From contig NZ_SBKO01000002.1 of NCBI RefSeq assembly GCF_004122165.1, forward strand, positions 248,001 to 312,000: 64,000 bases of DNA, read 5' to 3'. Positions 19,063 to 28,616 of the stretch are shown one piece after another (the first letter of the stretch is position 1; every line of letters begins with the position of its first letter). A model generated the notes under the pieces. That model did not search any database and had not been told where the DNA came from. It was given only the letters and a program-made list of their open reading frames with translations. This DNA is from Flavobacterium amnicola. GTDB taxonomy: Bacteria > Bacteroidota > Bacteroidia > Flavobacteriales > Flavobacteriaceae. Position numbers and translations under genes: made by a program.

Positions 19063-22000
19063 TTATCCTTTAATTGATGAATTTGTTTTGGCTTCTTCAG
19101 CTTTGATTGCATTCAATTCAGTTTGAGCTTCAGCAATGACATCGTCGAATTCCTTGAAGTTTTTAATGACACTCTCCAAAATGTAAGTCGCTTGGAAACT
19201 ATCTTTCAATCCGTAGAAATTTTTAGCCATTACGATTAATCCCTTGGCTCCAAAATATTTATATCCTGAATACTCTTTGGCTAATTTTTGTACAACGGTA
19301 TTAGACGCTTCAAATTTTAGGTCTTTATTTTTGAAATAAGCATCATAATACAAGGCTTCCGCCATTAGTTCCCCTTTGGCAATTTTAAGTAATCGTGCAT
19401 ACGCCTCTCTAGCTTTAGGTTCGTTATTCGTTTGCACGGCAGAACGCGCCACTATAATTTGGGCATCACTTTTTATTTTGTTATCCATCTTAGGATTTTC
19501 CAAAACTTTATCGGCATAAATTACTGCGTTAGCATAATCTTTTTTATCATAATACGCCTTCATTAAATTCGCCTGTGCATAGGTTTTGTTTTGTGGAAAA
19601 TCCGATTCTGATTCTAAACGAAGTAATACAGGAATTGCTTTTTCAGAATCATTTTTCTTCACATAAATTTCCGCTAAACGTGATAACGATTGTTCGGTGT
19701 ATTCGTTTCTGGCTTTCGAAATCACATTTTCGTAATATTTCGTGGCACTAGAAGTATTTCCGCCTTTGTACTGCAAATCGGCTAAATAATAATTCGCTTT
19801 CAATGCATGTACTCCGTTTGGAAACGAGGTTACATAACTTGTTAAGTTCGTAATGGCTTGTTGCGTATTTCCTTGCGCATATTGCTTTTCGGCAGCTTCC
19901 CAAGTATCGTTATCCAATTCGGCATCGGTTACTTCTACGAAATCTAAAGTTCTCACCCAAGTGGCATATTCATCTACTTTTCCTTGATCAACATAAATCA
20001 AGCGCGCTGTTTTCACTGCTTCGTTGGCCTCATCGGTTCTTGGAAATTCGGCCGCCACTTTCTTGAATTTCGTTAAAGCTGAGTCATCTTTATCCGCATT
20101 ATAATAAATCAACCCTTGACGTAAAATGGCACGAGCCGTATAACTTCCTTTTTTATATTCCGAAATTAACTGATCGTAGGTTTTTATTGCCGAATCTTTT
20201 TGATTCATTTGCGTATAGGTATTTCCCATTTCAAATAACGCGTCATCTCGGTATTGCGAATCCGGATAGTTTTTTAGGAAACTAGTAAATTCAGATATTT
20301 TTCTTTCATTTTTACCTGTAAATCCATACGAAATGGCTTTTTGAAACGCGGCATAATCACCATCCACTCCCTTTAAGGCAATCGCTCTGTCATACGCCTC
20401 AATTGCCGTAGCATATTTGGAAGTCACAAAACGACTATCCGCCAAACGCAAATAAGCATCTACCAAACGTGTTTTATCTTCTTTAGAGGTTTCGGTATAT
20501 TTTTGAAAATAAGTCGCTGCTTGATCGTATTCTTTTAGTTTGAAATGAGCATACGCAATATTATAGTTCACACTTTTAAATTCTGGTGTGGAGGAAGCTT
20601 CAGCAGAAGCAACAAACTGTTTAAAACTAGACAAGGCATTGGTAAAATCATCCAAAACATATTCGGTTTCGGCTTTCCAGAAAGTAGCACGAGCGGTAAA
20701 TTTAGCGTCTTTTGATTCGGCGATTGATTTTTTGAAATTTGTCAATGCCTCTTTGTAATTTCCATCTGTAAACAATTCCAATCCACGATAAAAAGTCACT
20801 TTTTGATAGGCTGCTCTATTGCTAACCGATTTATTTCTTTCCAATACAATCAATGCTTCCTTATAATTTTTGGATGTGATATAGGAATTGATTAACAAAC
20901 TTTCAATCTCTGTTTTATTCGGATTATTGGGATATTTCGTCATGAAACCATTTAATACATCGGGAACACTTTGGTAGGAATTTCCGATATCATAACTCAC
21001 ACGAGCATAATTCAAAAAGGCATCTTCTTGAATTTTTAAGTCGAAAGTCATTTCCGAAGCTGTTTTAAACGCATTTAACGCTTGCTGTTTTTTATCGGTT
21101 TTGAGATAACTTTCACCTAAATGATAGTAGGCATTTTGAGCTACAGCGTCGTTTCCACTAATAATTTTATTGAATTGAGAAATGGCACTTTCATAATCAT
21201 TTTGCTTGTAGAATGCATAGCCCAATTGATAATAATCGTTATTGTTCCACTTTCCTTTCTTTCCTTTGTATTCTTTTAAATACGGAATGGCTTTATCGTA
21301 TTGCTTTAGTTCAAAATAACTTTGACCAATAATTCGGTTCAATTCTGATTTTTCGGCTGGAGAAGATTTTGCCATTGCCTTTTGCCCTAATTCGATAGCT
21401 TTGTCAAATTTTCCGGCTTTGAAATTCATATCCGCTTGAAAATACGATAGTTTTTCTTTGTATTTTTCTTCGCCTTCTACTTGTTCAAAATATTGAGAAG
21501 CTTCTTCATAATTATCGCCTTCATAGGCCAAAAATCCTAAGTAATATTTGGCTTGCGATCCATATTCTTTAGAATTAACTACTTTATTGAAATAAATTTT
21601 AGCTGCTTTTTTGTCTCCTGAATTGAAAAAAGTATAGGCCTTATAAAAATTAAAACGTTCTTTTTCATCGGAAGTCAACGTACTTTCTTCTACTTTATCA
21701 AACCATTGATGGGATTGCACGTATTGTCCTTGCTCAAAATAATAGGTAGCCAAATCGATATACGCTAAATTCAGTTTGGTACTGGTTGGATAATTTCTAA
21801 TAAAATTTTCCATTTGCTCTTCCGCACCCGATTGTTTGATTCGAATCGCACAAGTGGCAGCATAATAAGCACAATCGGATTCAGTTTCTTCGTTCGTTTT
21901 TTGACCGACTTTGTTAAAGATAATTTGAGCCGATTGGTACTGTTTGTTTTTAAACAAGGTCAAAGCGTTGTTATAATCGACTAAATTATTGGTATAAACT

Positions 22001-22074
22001 TCTGATTGTTGACTTACAACCGTTTGCGAACTTAGTGAAATTGTTAGGAGTAGAAACAAAGGTATTTTGCGCAT
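19063..22074 (-). CDS. Large periplasmic TPR protein
   Basis: 1003 residues with signal peptide MRKIPLFLLLTISLSSQTVVSQ. Nearly the whole mature protein consists of tetratricopeptide repeats: AYYHLGESYLKTDKKQQALNA, ALFEMGNTYTQMNQKDSAIK and many similar 34-residue units with conserved A/Y/G positions. The repeats resemble the YbgF/BamD-like SH-type that scaffold envelope assemblies. No enzymatic domain. It is transcribed from TAAATTTG at 22095-22102 together with the barrel gene downstream, which suggests a periplasmic partner of that barrel; this is inference. Confidence 0.82.
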   Translation of the reverse strand: MRKIPLFLLLTISLSSQTVVSQQSEVYTNNLVDYNNALTLFKNKQYQSAQIIFNKVGQKTNEETESDCAYYAATCAIRIKQSGAEEQMENFIRNYPTSTKLNLAYIDLATYYFEQGQYVQSHQWFDKVEESTLTSDEKERFNFYKAYTFFNSGDKKAAKIYFNKVVNSKEYGSQAKYYLGFLAYEGDNYEEASQYFEQVEGEEKYKEKLSYFQADMNFKAGKFDKAIELGQKAMAKSSPAEKSELNRIIGQSYFELKQYDKAIPYLKEYKGKKGKWNNNDYYQLGYAFYKQNDYESAISQFNKIISGNDAVAQNAYYHLGESYLKTDKKQQALNAFKTASEMTFDLKIQEDAFLNYARVSYDIGNSYQSVPDVLNGFMTKYPNNPNKTEIESLLINSYITSKNYKEALIVLERNKSVSNRAAYQKVTFYRGLELFTDGNYKEALTNFKKSIAESKDAKFTARATFWKAETEYVLDDFTNALSSFKQFVASAEASSTPEFKSVNYNIAYAHFKLKEYDQAATYFQKYTETSKEDKTRLVDAYLRLADSRFVTSKYATAIEAYDRAIALKGVDGDYAAFQKAISYGFTGKNERKISEFTSFLKNYPDSQYRDDALFEMGNTYTQMNQKDSAIKTYDQLISEYKKGSYTARAILRQGLIYYNADKDDSALTKFKKVAAEFPRTDEANEAVKTARLIYVDQGKVDEYATWVRTLDFVEVTDAELDNDTWEAAEKQYAQGNTQQAITNLTSYVTSFPNGVHALKANYYLADLQYKGGNTSSATKYYENVISKARNEYTEQSLSRLAEIYVKKNDSEKAIPVLLRLESESDFPQNKTYAQANLMKAYYDKKDYANAVIYADKVLENPKMDNKIKSDAQIIVARSAVQTNNEPKAREAYARLLKIAKGELMAEALYYDAYFKNKDLKFEASNTVVQKLAKEYSGYKYFGAKGLIVMAKNFYGLKDSFQATYILESVIKNFKEFDDVIAEAQTELNAIKAEEAKTNSSIKG

Positions 22075-22094
22075 AGAAAATGATTTTAACGATT

Positions 22095-22102
22095 CAAATT
22101 TA
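22095..22102 (-). promoter_or_regulatory. -7 promoter element TAAATTTG of the TPR-barrel unit
   Basis: Exact TAnnTTTG on the minus strand, 20 nt before the ATG at 22074. Confidence 0.6.
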
Positions 22103-22226
22103 GTATTTTCTTACCTGTAAAACGAGTAAAAATCGGCTTTAGTATCTTAAATTATTCACAATCCGAAAATTTATTTTGAATACCTACGTTAACTTATTAC
22201 TTTTACCAAAATAAATATCAAAAACT

Positions 22227-22910
22227 ATGTCTCAAACTATTTTATCGTTACATAACGTTACCATATATCAAGAAGGAAATAAAATTTTATCGGATGTAAA
22301 TTTAAAAGTCAACCCAGGAGAATTTTTATACATTATTGGTAAAACGGGTTCTGGAAAAAGTAGTTTTATGAAAACGCTTTACGGTGATTTACCATTAACG
22401 CATGGAGAAGGAACTATTGTCGATTATGATTTGAATGGATTAATTGATAATGACATTCCGTTTTTGAGACGTAAAATTGGAATTGTATTTCAGGACTTCA
22501 AATTATTACCCGATCGTACAGTAAATGCAAACATGCACTTTGTTTTAAAAGCAACAGGTTGGGAAGATGAAGCAGAAATGCAGGCTAAAATTGATGAAGT
22601 TTTGGACAAAGTAGGCATGAAAAACTGGGCCAACAAAATGCCACACCAATTATCGGGTGGAGAGCAGCAACGTGTAGCAATTGCTCGTGCTTTGTTAAAT
22701 GATCCTGAATTAATCCTAGCGGATGAACCTACTGGAAACCTTGATCCACAAACCAGTATGGAGGTGATGGAAGTCTTGAAAAAAATTAACGAAAATGGTA
22801 AAACTATCGTTATGGCAACACATGATTATGCGTTGTTAATGAAATATCCTGCAAAGACTTTAAAATGTGAAGACGGAGCAATATTTGAAGTAGTACAAAG
22901 AACCGTATAA
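22227..22910 (+). CDS. ftsE: Cell-division ATP-binding protein FtsE
   Basis: 227 residues, the normal FtsE length. Walker [10 protein letters not shown] at about 38-46, Q-loop [15 protein letters not shown] (the LLPDRTV stretch is distinctive for FtsE), signature [16 protein letters not shown], Walker [14 protein letters not shown] and switch histidine ATHD. FtsE pairs with membrane FtsX to control peptidoglycan hydrolases at the septum; ftsX is not next to it here, as is common in Bacteroidota. A perfect palindromic terminator follows 18 nt after the stop. Other small ABC ATPases (LolD type) are less likely given the LLPDRTV stretch. Confidence 0.9.
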   Translation: MSQTILSLHNVTIYQEGNKILSDVNLKVNPGEFLYIIGKTGSGKSSFMKTLYGDLPLTHGEGTIVDYDLNGLIDNDIPFLRRKIGIVFQDFKLLPDRTVNANMHFVLKATGWEDEAEMQAKIDEVLDKVGMKNWANKMPHQLSGGEQQRVAIARALLNDPELILADEPTGNLDPQTSMEVMEVLKKINENGKTIVMATHDYALLMKYPAKTLKCEDGAIFEVVQRTV

Positions 22911-22927
22911 TTTACTTAAATAATAAT

Positions 22928-22953
22928 AAAAGGGAAGCATATGCTTCCCTTTT
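22928..22953 (+). terminator. Terminator of ftsE
   Basis: A 26-bp perfect palindrome; each arm reads AAAAGGGAAGCAT or its complement, ending in Ts. Confidence 0.8.
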
Positions 22954-22959
22954 CCTTTT

Positions 22960-22973
22960 ATGATAATTATCAT
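22960..22973 (+). promoter_or_regulatory. FNR-like operator upstream of hemN
   Basis: ATGATAATTATCAT, a perfect palindrome whose core TGAT-N4-ATCA equals the inner part of the FNR box (TTGAT-N4-ATCAA). It ends exactly 30 nt before the last G of the hemN -7 element, so its centre is near -41.5, the class II activator position. Confidence 0.72.
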
Positions 22974-22995
22974 TTCGTGAGGTTTTTTGGTATTG

Positions 22996-23003
22996 TACTT
23001 TTG
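22996..23003 (+). promoter_or_regulatory. -7 promoter element TACTTTTG of hemN
   Basis: Matches TAnnTTTG, 21 nt before the hemN ATG. No TTG at the proper -33 distance, which fits a promoter needing an activator. Confidence 0.65.
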
Positions 23004-23024
23004 AACTTGTAAAGCTCGTAAAGT

Positions 23025-24389
23025 ATGTCGCTCTCATTAATTCAAAAATACAATGTTCCTGGTCCACGCTATACCAGCTACCCTACTGTTCCGTATTGGG
23101 TGGAAGACGTTTTTAGTATCGAACTATGGAAAAAAACATTGCTCCAATCCTTTGCGCAAAGCAACGCCACCGAAGGTATTAGCTTGTACATACACTTACC
23201 TTTTTGCGAAAGTTTGTGTACTTTTTGCGGTTGTCACAAACGAATTACCAAACGTCATGAAGTAGAACATCCCTACATTGAAGCCGTGTTAAAGGAATGG
23301 CAATTGTACTGCCAGCTATTTCCCGAAAAACCAATAATCAAGGAAATTCATTTGGGAGGGGGTACCCCAACATTTTTTTCTGCAGTAAACTTGCAACGCT
23401 TAATTAATGGTATTTTAAGTAAGGCAGCAGTCGCTGAAAATTATGAATTCAGTTTTGAAGGTCATCCCAACAATACTACTCGCGAACACTTACAAACTTT
23501 ATACAACTTAGGATTCCGTAGAGTAAGTTTTGGAGTACAGGATTATGCCGAAAAAGTACAAAATGCCATACACCGCATTCAGCCGTTTCATAATGTGGCG
23601 AAAGTCACTTTTTGGGCCAAAGAAATTGGCTATACCTCTATTTCCCATGACTTAGTGTTTGGATTGCCTTTTCAAAGTGTTGAAAATATTGTGGATACCA
23701 TTGAAAAAACAAATTCATTGTCGCCCGATCGATTAGCTTTTTATAGCTATGCCCATGTACCTTGGATGAAAGGGAACGGACAACGTGGTTTTAAAGATGA
23801 GGATGTACCCAGAGATGACGAAAAACGCAAATTATATGAAATCGGCAAACAACTGTTGGCTAAAAAAGGCTACCACGAAATTGGTATGGATCATTTTGCT
23901 AAGAAAAGAGACAGTCTTTTTACCGCTTTTCAAGAAGGAAACTTACACCGCAATTTTATGGGGTATACGGCTTCTAAAACACAATTAATGATTGGTTTAG
24001 GAGTTTCTTCAATTAGTGACAGTTGGTTTAGTTTTGCGCAAAATGAAAAAACGCTAGAGGACTATTACGCCCGATTGGAACAAAACGAAATCCCAGTGTA
24101 TCGAGGACATCTATTAACTGAGGAAGACTTAATCATACGAAAACACATCTTGAACCTCATGTGTCAGTTTACCACTTCCTGGTACGATACACACAACTAT
24201 TTCGATGAATTACCAGAAGTGCTAACACAATTAAAAGAAATGGAAAGTGATGGTTTGTTAATCCTGCAACACAATGCGATTACTGTAACCGAAAAAGGCA
24301 AACCTTTTGTGCGCAACATTTGCATGGCATTTGACTTACGCTTAAAACGCAATGCGCCTCAAACACAATTGTTCTCGATGACAGTATAG
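23025..24389 (+). CDS. hemN: Oxygen-independent coproporphyrinogen III dehydrogenase
   Basis: 454 residues, close to E. coli HemN (457). The radical-SAM cluster motif is C61-x3-C65-x2-C68-x-C70 (PFCESLCTFCGCHKR), the CX3CX2CXC form that separates true HemN from HemW. YIHLPFC, HLGGGTPTFF and the conserved FSFEGHPNNTTREHL are present. It decarboxylates two propionates of coproporphyrinogen III without oxygen, using SAM, in haem synthesis. An FNR-like operator at the promoter fits induction under low oxygen, and the cbb3 oxidase genes that need the haem share that operator. Confidence 0.95.
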   Translation: MSLSLIQKYNVPGPRYTSYPTVPYWVEDVFSIELWKKTLLQSFAQSNATEGISLYIHLPFCESLCTFCGCHKRITKRHEVEHPYIEAVLKEWQLYCQLFPEKPIIKEIHLGGGTPTFFSAVNLQRLINGILSKAAVAENYEFSFEGHPNNTTREHLQTLYNLGFRRVSFGVQDYAEKVQNAIHRIQPFHNVAKVTFWAKEIGYTSISHDLVFGLPFQSVENIVDTIEKTNSLSPDRLAFYSYAHVPWMKGNGQRGFKDEDVPRDDEKRKLYEIGKQLLAKKGYHEIGMDHFAKKRDSLFTAFQEGNLHRNFMGYTASKTQLMIGLGVSSISDSWFSFAQNEKTLEDYYARLEQNEIPVYRGHLLTEEDLIIRKHILNLMCQFTTSWYDTHNYFDELPEVLTQLKEMESDGLLILQHNAITVTEKGKPFVRNICMAFDLRLKRNAPQTQLFSMTV

Positions 24390-24585
24390 GTTTTGTTTAT
24401 AATCTTTTCGATTTCGCTTGGGGATTTTTTGTTAATTTGAAAGGTTATGTTCATTTCTATTTAGAAGTGCAGAAATTTTAAAGAAAAGGATAAGGCAAAA
24501 AAACTTGCAAAATGAATGTAACGAAAAGTAAATTTAACTGACAGATATAGCAATGCGGCAAAAATTAATATCTGCCTCCTACAAA

Positions 24586-25281
24586 ATGATTTCAAATAAA
24601 AATTTAGCTCGAATTGCAGGCTTTTGCTATCTAATTGTAATAACTACAGGATTATTTTCTGAGGTTTTTGTTAGACAAACGCTTAGGGTCTCAAACAATG
24701 CTTTAATTACTGCACATAACATTCAAAACAACGAAATGCTTTTTCGTTGGGGTTTTGTAACTGACCTAATCAACTTTGTAGTCGGATTACCAACCATACT
24801 GATTATTTATTATTTGTTCAAACAAACAAATAAGCTATTACTTCAACTAGCAGTAACATTTGTAATTATCCAAACGGCTATAATTGGAGTAAATCTTCTG
24901 AATCAAATTTCACCATTATTATTATTAAGCAACGATACTTACTTAAATACCCTCCAACCTGATCAACTGGCAACCCTTTCTTTATTATCACTAAACATTC
25001 AAATACAAGGCTACGCTATAGGTCTGGTCTTCTTTGGATTTTACTGTATAATTGTAGGATATGTCATTTATAAATCAAATTTTATACCGAAGCTATTTGG
25101 TGTACTTTATGCCATTACAGGTCTGTGCTACTTGGTAAATAGCTTTACTATGTTCCTTTCAAAAGGATTTCAAAATCCTTTATTTATATATCTAGCTATT
25201 CCTATTTTTATTGGAGAATTATCACTTTGCTTGTGGTTGCTCATTAAAGGAATTGACACCTCAAAAATAGTTGAAAAATAA
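24586..25281 (+). CDS. DUF4386 membrane protein
   Basis: 231 residues from the ATG at 24586. Starts MISNKNLARIAGFCYLIVITTGLF, the family's typical first helix; about six membrane helices in all (near 10-30, 55-78, 85-105, 140-165, 170-190, 200-225), with FVRQTLRV and the conserved central loop NDTYLNTLQPDQLA. Function unknown. An ATG at 24553 would add 11 residues (MRQKLISASYK); the later one is preferred because family proteins begin near the RIAG motif, but this is not decisive. No promoter was recognised in the 163-bp upstream gap. Single gene, converging on ydcH. Confidence 0.75.
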   Translation: MISNKNLARIAGFCYLIVITTGLFSEVFVRQTLRVSNNALITAHNIQNNEMLFRWGFVTDLINFVVGLPTILIIYYLFKQTNKLLLQLAVTFVIIQTAIIGVNLLNQISPLLLLSNDTYLNTLQPDQLATLSLLSLNIQIQGYAIGLVFFGFYCIIVGYVIYKSNFIPKLFGVLYAITGLCYLVNSFTMFLSKGFQNPLFIYLAIPIFIGELSLCLWLLIKGIDTSKIVEK

Positions 25282-25351
25282 AATCACCCTTAACCTAAAA
25301 AACATCTACCGCTAACAATAATTTTGTGCCATTTTTAAAATGATTATACAA

Positions 25352-25380
25352 AAAACCTCTTCCAGAATGAAAGAGGTTTT
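25352..25380. terminator. Bidirectional terminator between DUF4386 and YdcH genes
   Basis: Stem AAAACCTCTT / AAGAGGTTTT with a 9-nt loop and A/T runs on both sides, between converging genes. Confidence 0.82.
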
Positions 25381-25385
25381 TCTTT

Positions 25386-25616
25386 TTAATTCTTCAATTT
25401 AGTGAAGATTTCATCTTTTAAAAACAATAATTTTGCTTTTAGTTCGTGCATGTGCTCATCCGTTGTTGATTGGGCGCCCGAATTGTATTTATGCACTTCA
25501 TGTTCTACTTCGTGGTATTCGTCAAATAATTTTCTAAAGTGGTTATCGCTTGTTTTTAAATCGTGAATTTTTTCAGTGAATTCTGGGAATTCATTTAGTA
25601 GGTTGTGTCTTTCCAT
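25386..25616 (-). CDS. YdcH family small coiled-coil protein (DUF465)
   Basis: 76 residues, fully helical and charged. FPEFTEKIHDLKTSDNHFRKLFDEYHEVEHEVHKY is the DUF465 signature, followed by the LKAKLLFLKDEI helix. The family has no settled function. It is the last gene of the cbb3 run, 28 nt after the DsbD-like gene. Confidence 0.85.
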   Translation of the reverse strand: MERHNLLNEFPEFTEKIHDLKTSDNHFRKLFDEYHEVEHEVHKYNSGAQSTTDEHMHELKAKLLFLKDEIFTKLKN

Positions 25617-25644
25617 TTTTTATTCGTTTTAAATTAGTTTACTA

Positions 25645-26346
25645 TTATCTACAATGTGGATTATTCTGAACAAACAAGTTGATTGTACTTGGAGAAATAA
25701 AAGGAATTCCGAGTCCCAACCCACGAAGAATAAACAAGGTCCCAATTCCTACCGCTACAACAGGAATAATTTTTTGCATAGTATTTCGAAGTGGCTGCTT
25801 TATTAAATTAGAAGCATAAACCACCGCGCTCATCATAGGGATGGTTCCAACGCCATATAAAATCATATAAGCGATACTTAGTGTAACTTCTTGCATGGCA
25901 ATGGCACCAAAAAGAGCTACATAAACCAATCCGCAGGGCAAGAACCCATTGAGCAAACCAATAGTGAATAAAGAACCGTAGGTTTTCTTTTTGAATTGAG
26001 CTCCCAATCTAGTCTTTGCTCTAGAAATCAATTGAAAAATCGGTTTGGAAAAATTGAAAGTAGCAAATACCTTTTCTGGCACTAAAACGACTAAAATCAT
26101 CAAGATTCCTAAAAAAAATGATAATTTTTGTTGAAAACCCGCTAAAAAAAGTCCTCTGCCCAAAATACCAAAAAACAAACCTAATATTGAATAGGCAAAA
26201 ATTCTTCCAATATGGTACGTAATAATTTGTGTTGCTTTCTTCGTTTCATTATTGCGATCTACGGGTAGCATCATTGCGATGGGACCACACATCCCAATGC
26301 AATGCAAACTGCTAATTAACCCGAATAGGAATGCTGTGTATAACAT
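25645..26346 (-). CDS. Sulfite exporter TauE/SafE-type (DsbD_2) membrane protein, cbb3 assembly
   Basis: 233 residues, about six helices. The start FGLISSLHCIGMCGPIAMMLPV has the paired Cys/His motif HCIGMCGP of the cytochrome-biogenesis DsbD_2 family, and the LLNGFLPCGLVYVALFGAIA repeat carries the second conserved Cys. Homologues regularly end cco operons and are thought to take part in copper or thiol handling for the oxidase; that role here is inferred from position (74 nt after ccoH) and from the Cys pair. Confidence 0.78.
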   Translation of the reverse strand: MLYTAFLFGLISSLHCIGMCGPIAMMLPVDRNNETKKATQIITYHIGRIFAYSILGLFFGILGRGLFLAGFQQKLSFFLGILMILVVLVPEKVFATFNFSKPIFQLISRAKTRLGAQFKKKTYGSLFTIGLLNGFLPCGLVYVALFGAIAMQEVTLSIAYMILYGVGTIPMMSAVVYASNLIKQPLRNTMQKIIPVVAVGIGTLFILRGLGLGIPFISPSTINLFVQNNPHCR

Positions 26347-26420
26347 CTTTTTTAGAGTAAATAAGAAAGATAAAAGAGTAAAGATTTCTTTATTCTTTGC
26401 TCTTTGCTCTATTTTCTATA

Positions 26421-26867
26421 TTACAAATTCACTTTCTCTTTGTTCAAATATCCTTTTCCTTTATACGTCCAATCTACAGAAATGTCCCAACGACCGCCAG
26501 TCAACTTTGTTTTAGGTATGAGCAAATTGGAAGAAGACAACGAAATCGGAATTTCGAAATCTAATTTCTGACTTGACGGTCGATACAAGGACACTTTTCC
26601 TTCTATTTTGGCATAATCGAAATCCGTTGGAAAACTAATTAATAATCCTTCTGATTTGGTTGCAACTGTAACTTTATCTTTTAAATTATAGGCATTTTGT
26701 GACTTATCCAATTGTTCTTGATAGCCTATTTCTTTTTTGTAATACTCTTCTGTGACCATTTCATAATCGTAATTGGTGTCGCTTTGTACTTTGAAAACAA
26801 AATACAAGATGAAGGTGATAAACAATGCAAATGCGACTACTATTCCTTTTCCCCAGTTCATGTTCAT
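26421..26867 (-). CDS. ccoH: CcoH/FixH, cbb3 oxidase assembly protein
   Basis: 148 residues from the ATG at 26867. One N-terminal helix (WGKGIVVAFALFITFILYFVF) followed by a periplasmic beta domain containing DYEMVTEEYYKKEIGYQEQLDKS and GGRWDISVDWTYKGKGYLNKEKV, as in FixH/CcoH. Needed for stable cbb3 oxidase. The open frame extends to a TTG at 26906, but that adds 13 residues without family support and reads into the GGGG-CGTA-CCCC hairpin, so the ATG is used; a second ATG lies 6 nt later. It is separated from ccoG by 245 bp that hold a repeat element, an unusual break inside the operon. Confidence 0.87.
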   Translation of the reverse strand: MNMNWGKGIVVAFALFITFILYFVFKVQSDTNYDYEMVTEEYYKKEIGYQEQLDKSQNAYNLKDKVTVATKSEGLLISFPTDFDYAKIEGKVSLYRPSSQKLDFEIPISLSSSNLLIPKTKLTGGRWDISVDWTYKGKGYLNKEKVNL

Positions 26868-26884
26868 AATTTCTATATTTTTTT

Positions 26885-27048
26885 GGGGCGTACCCCTCGT
26901 TTTCAACTTTCAATTCCTTTCAACTTTTTTAGTAACTCGGGGCGGGCTTTCCGCACTCGCTTTTATTTTGTTGTCTCTGGCTTCGAGAACCTCAGCCCAT
27001 AGGCAACAAAATGAAAGAGCTCAAACAAAGCGTCAATCCCTTACGCGG
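26885..27048. repeat. Structured intergenic repeat element inside the cco operon
   Basis: Contains a small hairpin GGGG-CGTA-CCCC (26885-26896), then TCGGGGCGGGCTTTCCGC (26937-26954), a 14-bp stem (26960-26973 pairing with 27004-27017, one G-T wobble) around a loop with CTTCGAGAACCTCAG, and finally GCGTCAATCCCTTACGCGG. It resembles, in layout, the element at 54486-54566. I recall similar elements between Flavobacteria genes; no coding potential is convincing. Confidence 0.6.
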
Positions 27049-27112
27049 TTATCAATAACAATGTCAAAAATCAATAGCATTTAATTTCAAACTTAAACTA
27101 TTAAACTCGACA

Positions 27113-28534
27113 CTAATTAAAGCTTCTAGGTCCCAAGAAATTAGTAGTCGCGGTTTCTAACAATAGATGATTGTTATAAATTTCAACTTTTATTTCGGTC
27201 TTGTCGCCTTGTAAAAAAGCAGGGTTAATTTCAATGAATAAGGTTCCTTGTGCCAAAGAATCTTTTTTTACATGAATGTCTTGATGCCCTACCAATTGTA
27301 TCCTTCCGGTTGGATTCACTAACTTAAAATGAATATTATCAAAATCATCCATTGTTTTGTTGATTATTTTATAGGTAAATACATTACTGATATTTTCACC
27401 TTTATGTTCGTACAACTGTCCTGGTAAACGTAAAATATTCGCTTCGACATCATTTCGTAAACACAACATCCCGATAAATATCCCAATCAAAATCACCAAA
27501 ACGGCCACATATCCTTTCATTCTAGTGGTAAAGACAAATTTTTCTTTTTTGACCACCTCATCTTCACTCGCATATCGAATTAAATTGATTGGCAAATCAA
27601 TACTTTTCATAATAATGTTACATTCATCAATACAAGCTGTACAATTCACACATTCCAATTGCACACCGTTTCTGATGTCAATTCCAGTTGGACAAACATT
27701 TACACATTGGTGACAATCAATACAATCTCCTTTACCAAAAGCACTTCTATCTTCTCCTTTTTTAAATTTTGCACGACCACTTTCTCCTTCACCACGAACA
27801 TGATCATAAGTTACGTTAATAGTTTTGTTGTCTAATAAAACCCCTTGCATTCTGCCATACGGACAAGCAATAATACATACCTGTTCACGAAACCAAGCAA
27901 AAACAAAATAGAAAACGTAAGTAAAAACAATTAATGCAATTAGTGTATTCGTATTGTACAACGGTCCTTGACGCACCATATCTAACACGTGATCACTTCC
28001 AACAAAATATGCTAAAAACACGTTGGCAATCAAAAATGAAACCACATAAAAAATGAACCATTTGGTCGCTTTTTTTCTGATTTTTTCCGCATTCCATTCT
28101 TGTTTGTCGAGTTTGATTTGTGCGCCTCGATCCCCCTCAATCCAGTATTCTATTCTTCTGAAAACCATTTCCATGAAAATGGTTTGAGGACAAATCCATC
28201 CACAAAAAATACGTCCGAAAGCCACTGTAAATAATGCCAAACCCACTACTCCAATAATCATGAAGATTACGACCAAATGAAAATCTTGGGGCCAAAATGG
28301 ATTTCCGAAAATCGAAAATTTTCGTTCCATAATGTTGAACAATAAAAACTGATTGCCGTTACGTTTCACAAATGGAGCTGCAAACAAAAGAACTAACAAG
28401 AAATAACTCACTAATTTTCGACGTTCGTACAATTTCCCTACTGGCTTTTTGGGATACACCCAAGCTCTTTTTCCTTGCTTGTCTATCGTTCCTATAGAAT
28501 CTCTAAAACTATCGTCGTTTGATGGAGTTGCCAT
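27113..28534 (-). CDS. ccoG: CcoG/FixG, cbb3 oxidase accessory ferredoxin-like protein
   Basis: 473 residues. Several N-terminal and central membrane helices, a CPYGRMQG motif, then two 4Fe-4S clusters: GDCIDCHQCVNVCPTGIDIRNG and LECVNCTACIDECNIIM. The C-terminal 110 residues form an Ig-like periplasmic domain. CcoG is a copper/cupric-reductase-like protein needed for cbb3 maturation. It starts 82 nt after ccoP. The length and order of domains match RdxA/CcoG/FixG. Confidence 0.94.
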   Translation of the reverse strand: MATPSNDDSFRDSIGTIDKQGKRAWVYPKKPVGKLYERRKLVSYFLLVLLFAAPFVKRNGNQFLLFNIMERKFSIFGNPFWPQDFHLVVIFMIIGVVGLALFTVAFGRIFCGWICPQTIFMEMVFRRIEYWIEGDRGAQIKLDKQEWNAEKIRKKATKWFIFYVVSFLIANVFLAYFVGSDHVLDMVRQGPLYNTNTLIALIVFTYVFYFVFAWFREQVCIIACPYGRMQGVLLDNKTINVTYDHVRGEGESGRAKFKKGEDRSAFGKGDCIDCHQCVNVCPTGIDIRNGVQLECVNCTACIDECNIIMKSIDLPINLIRYASEDEVVKKEKFVFTTRMKGYVAVLVILIGIFIGMLCLRNDVEANILRLPGQLYEHKGENISNVFTYKIINKTMDDFDNIHFKLVNPTGRIQLVGHQDIHVKKDSLAQGTLFIEINPAFLQGDKTEIKVEIYNNHLLLETATTNFLGPRSFN

Positions 28535-28616
28535 TTTTATTTATTTTTTCAATCCGTAGCACAAAGAATCTCATTTTGAAATTCTTCACAGTGCTAGGAG
28601 ACAACATTAAATTTTA

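Noticed and set aside
26712..27084. Plus-strand open frames across the ccoH 5' end and the repeat element
   Set aside because: They overlap ccoH antisense and the structured repeat, have no promoter and no recognisable protein features.
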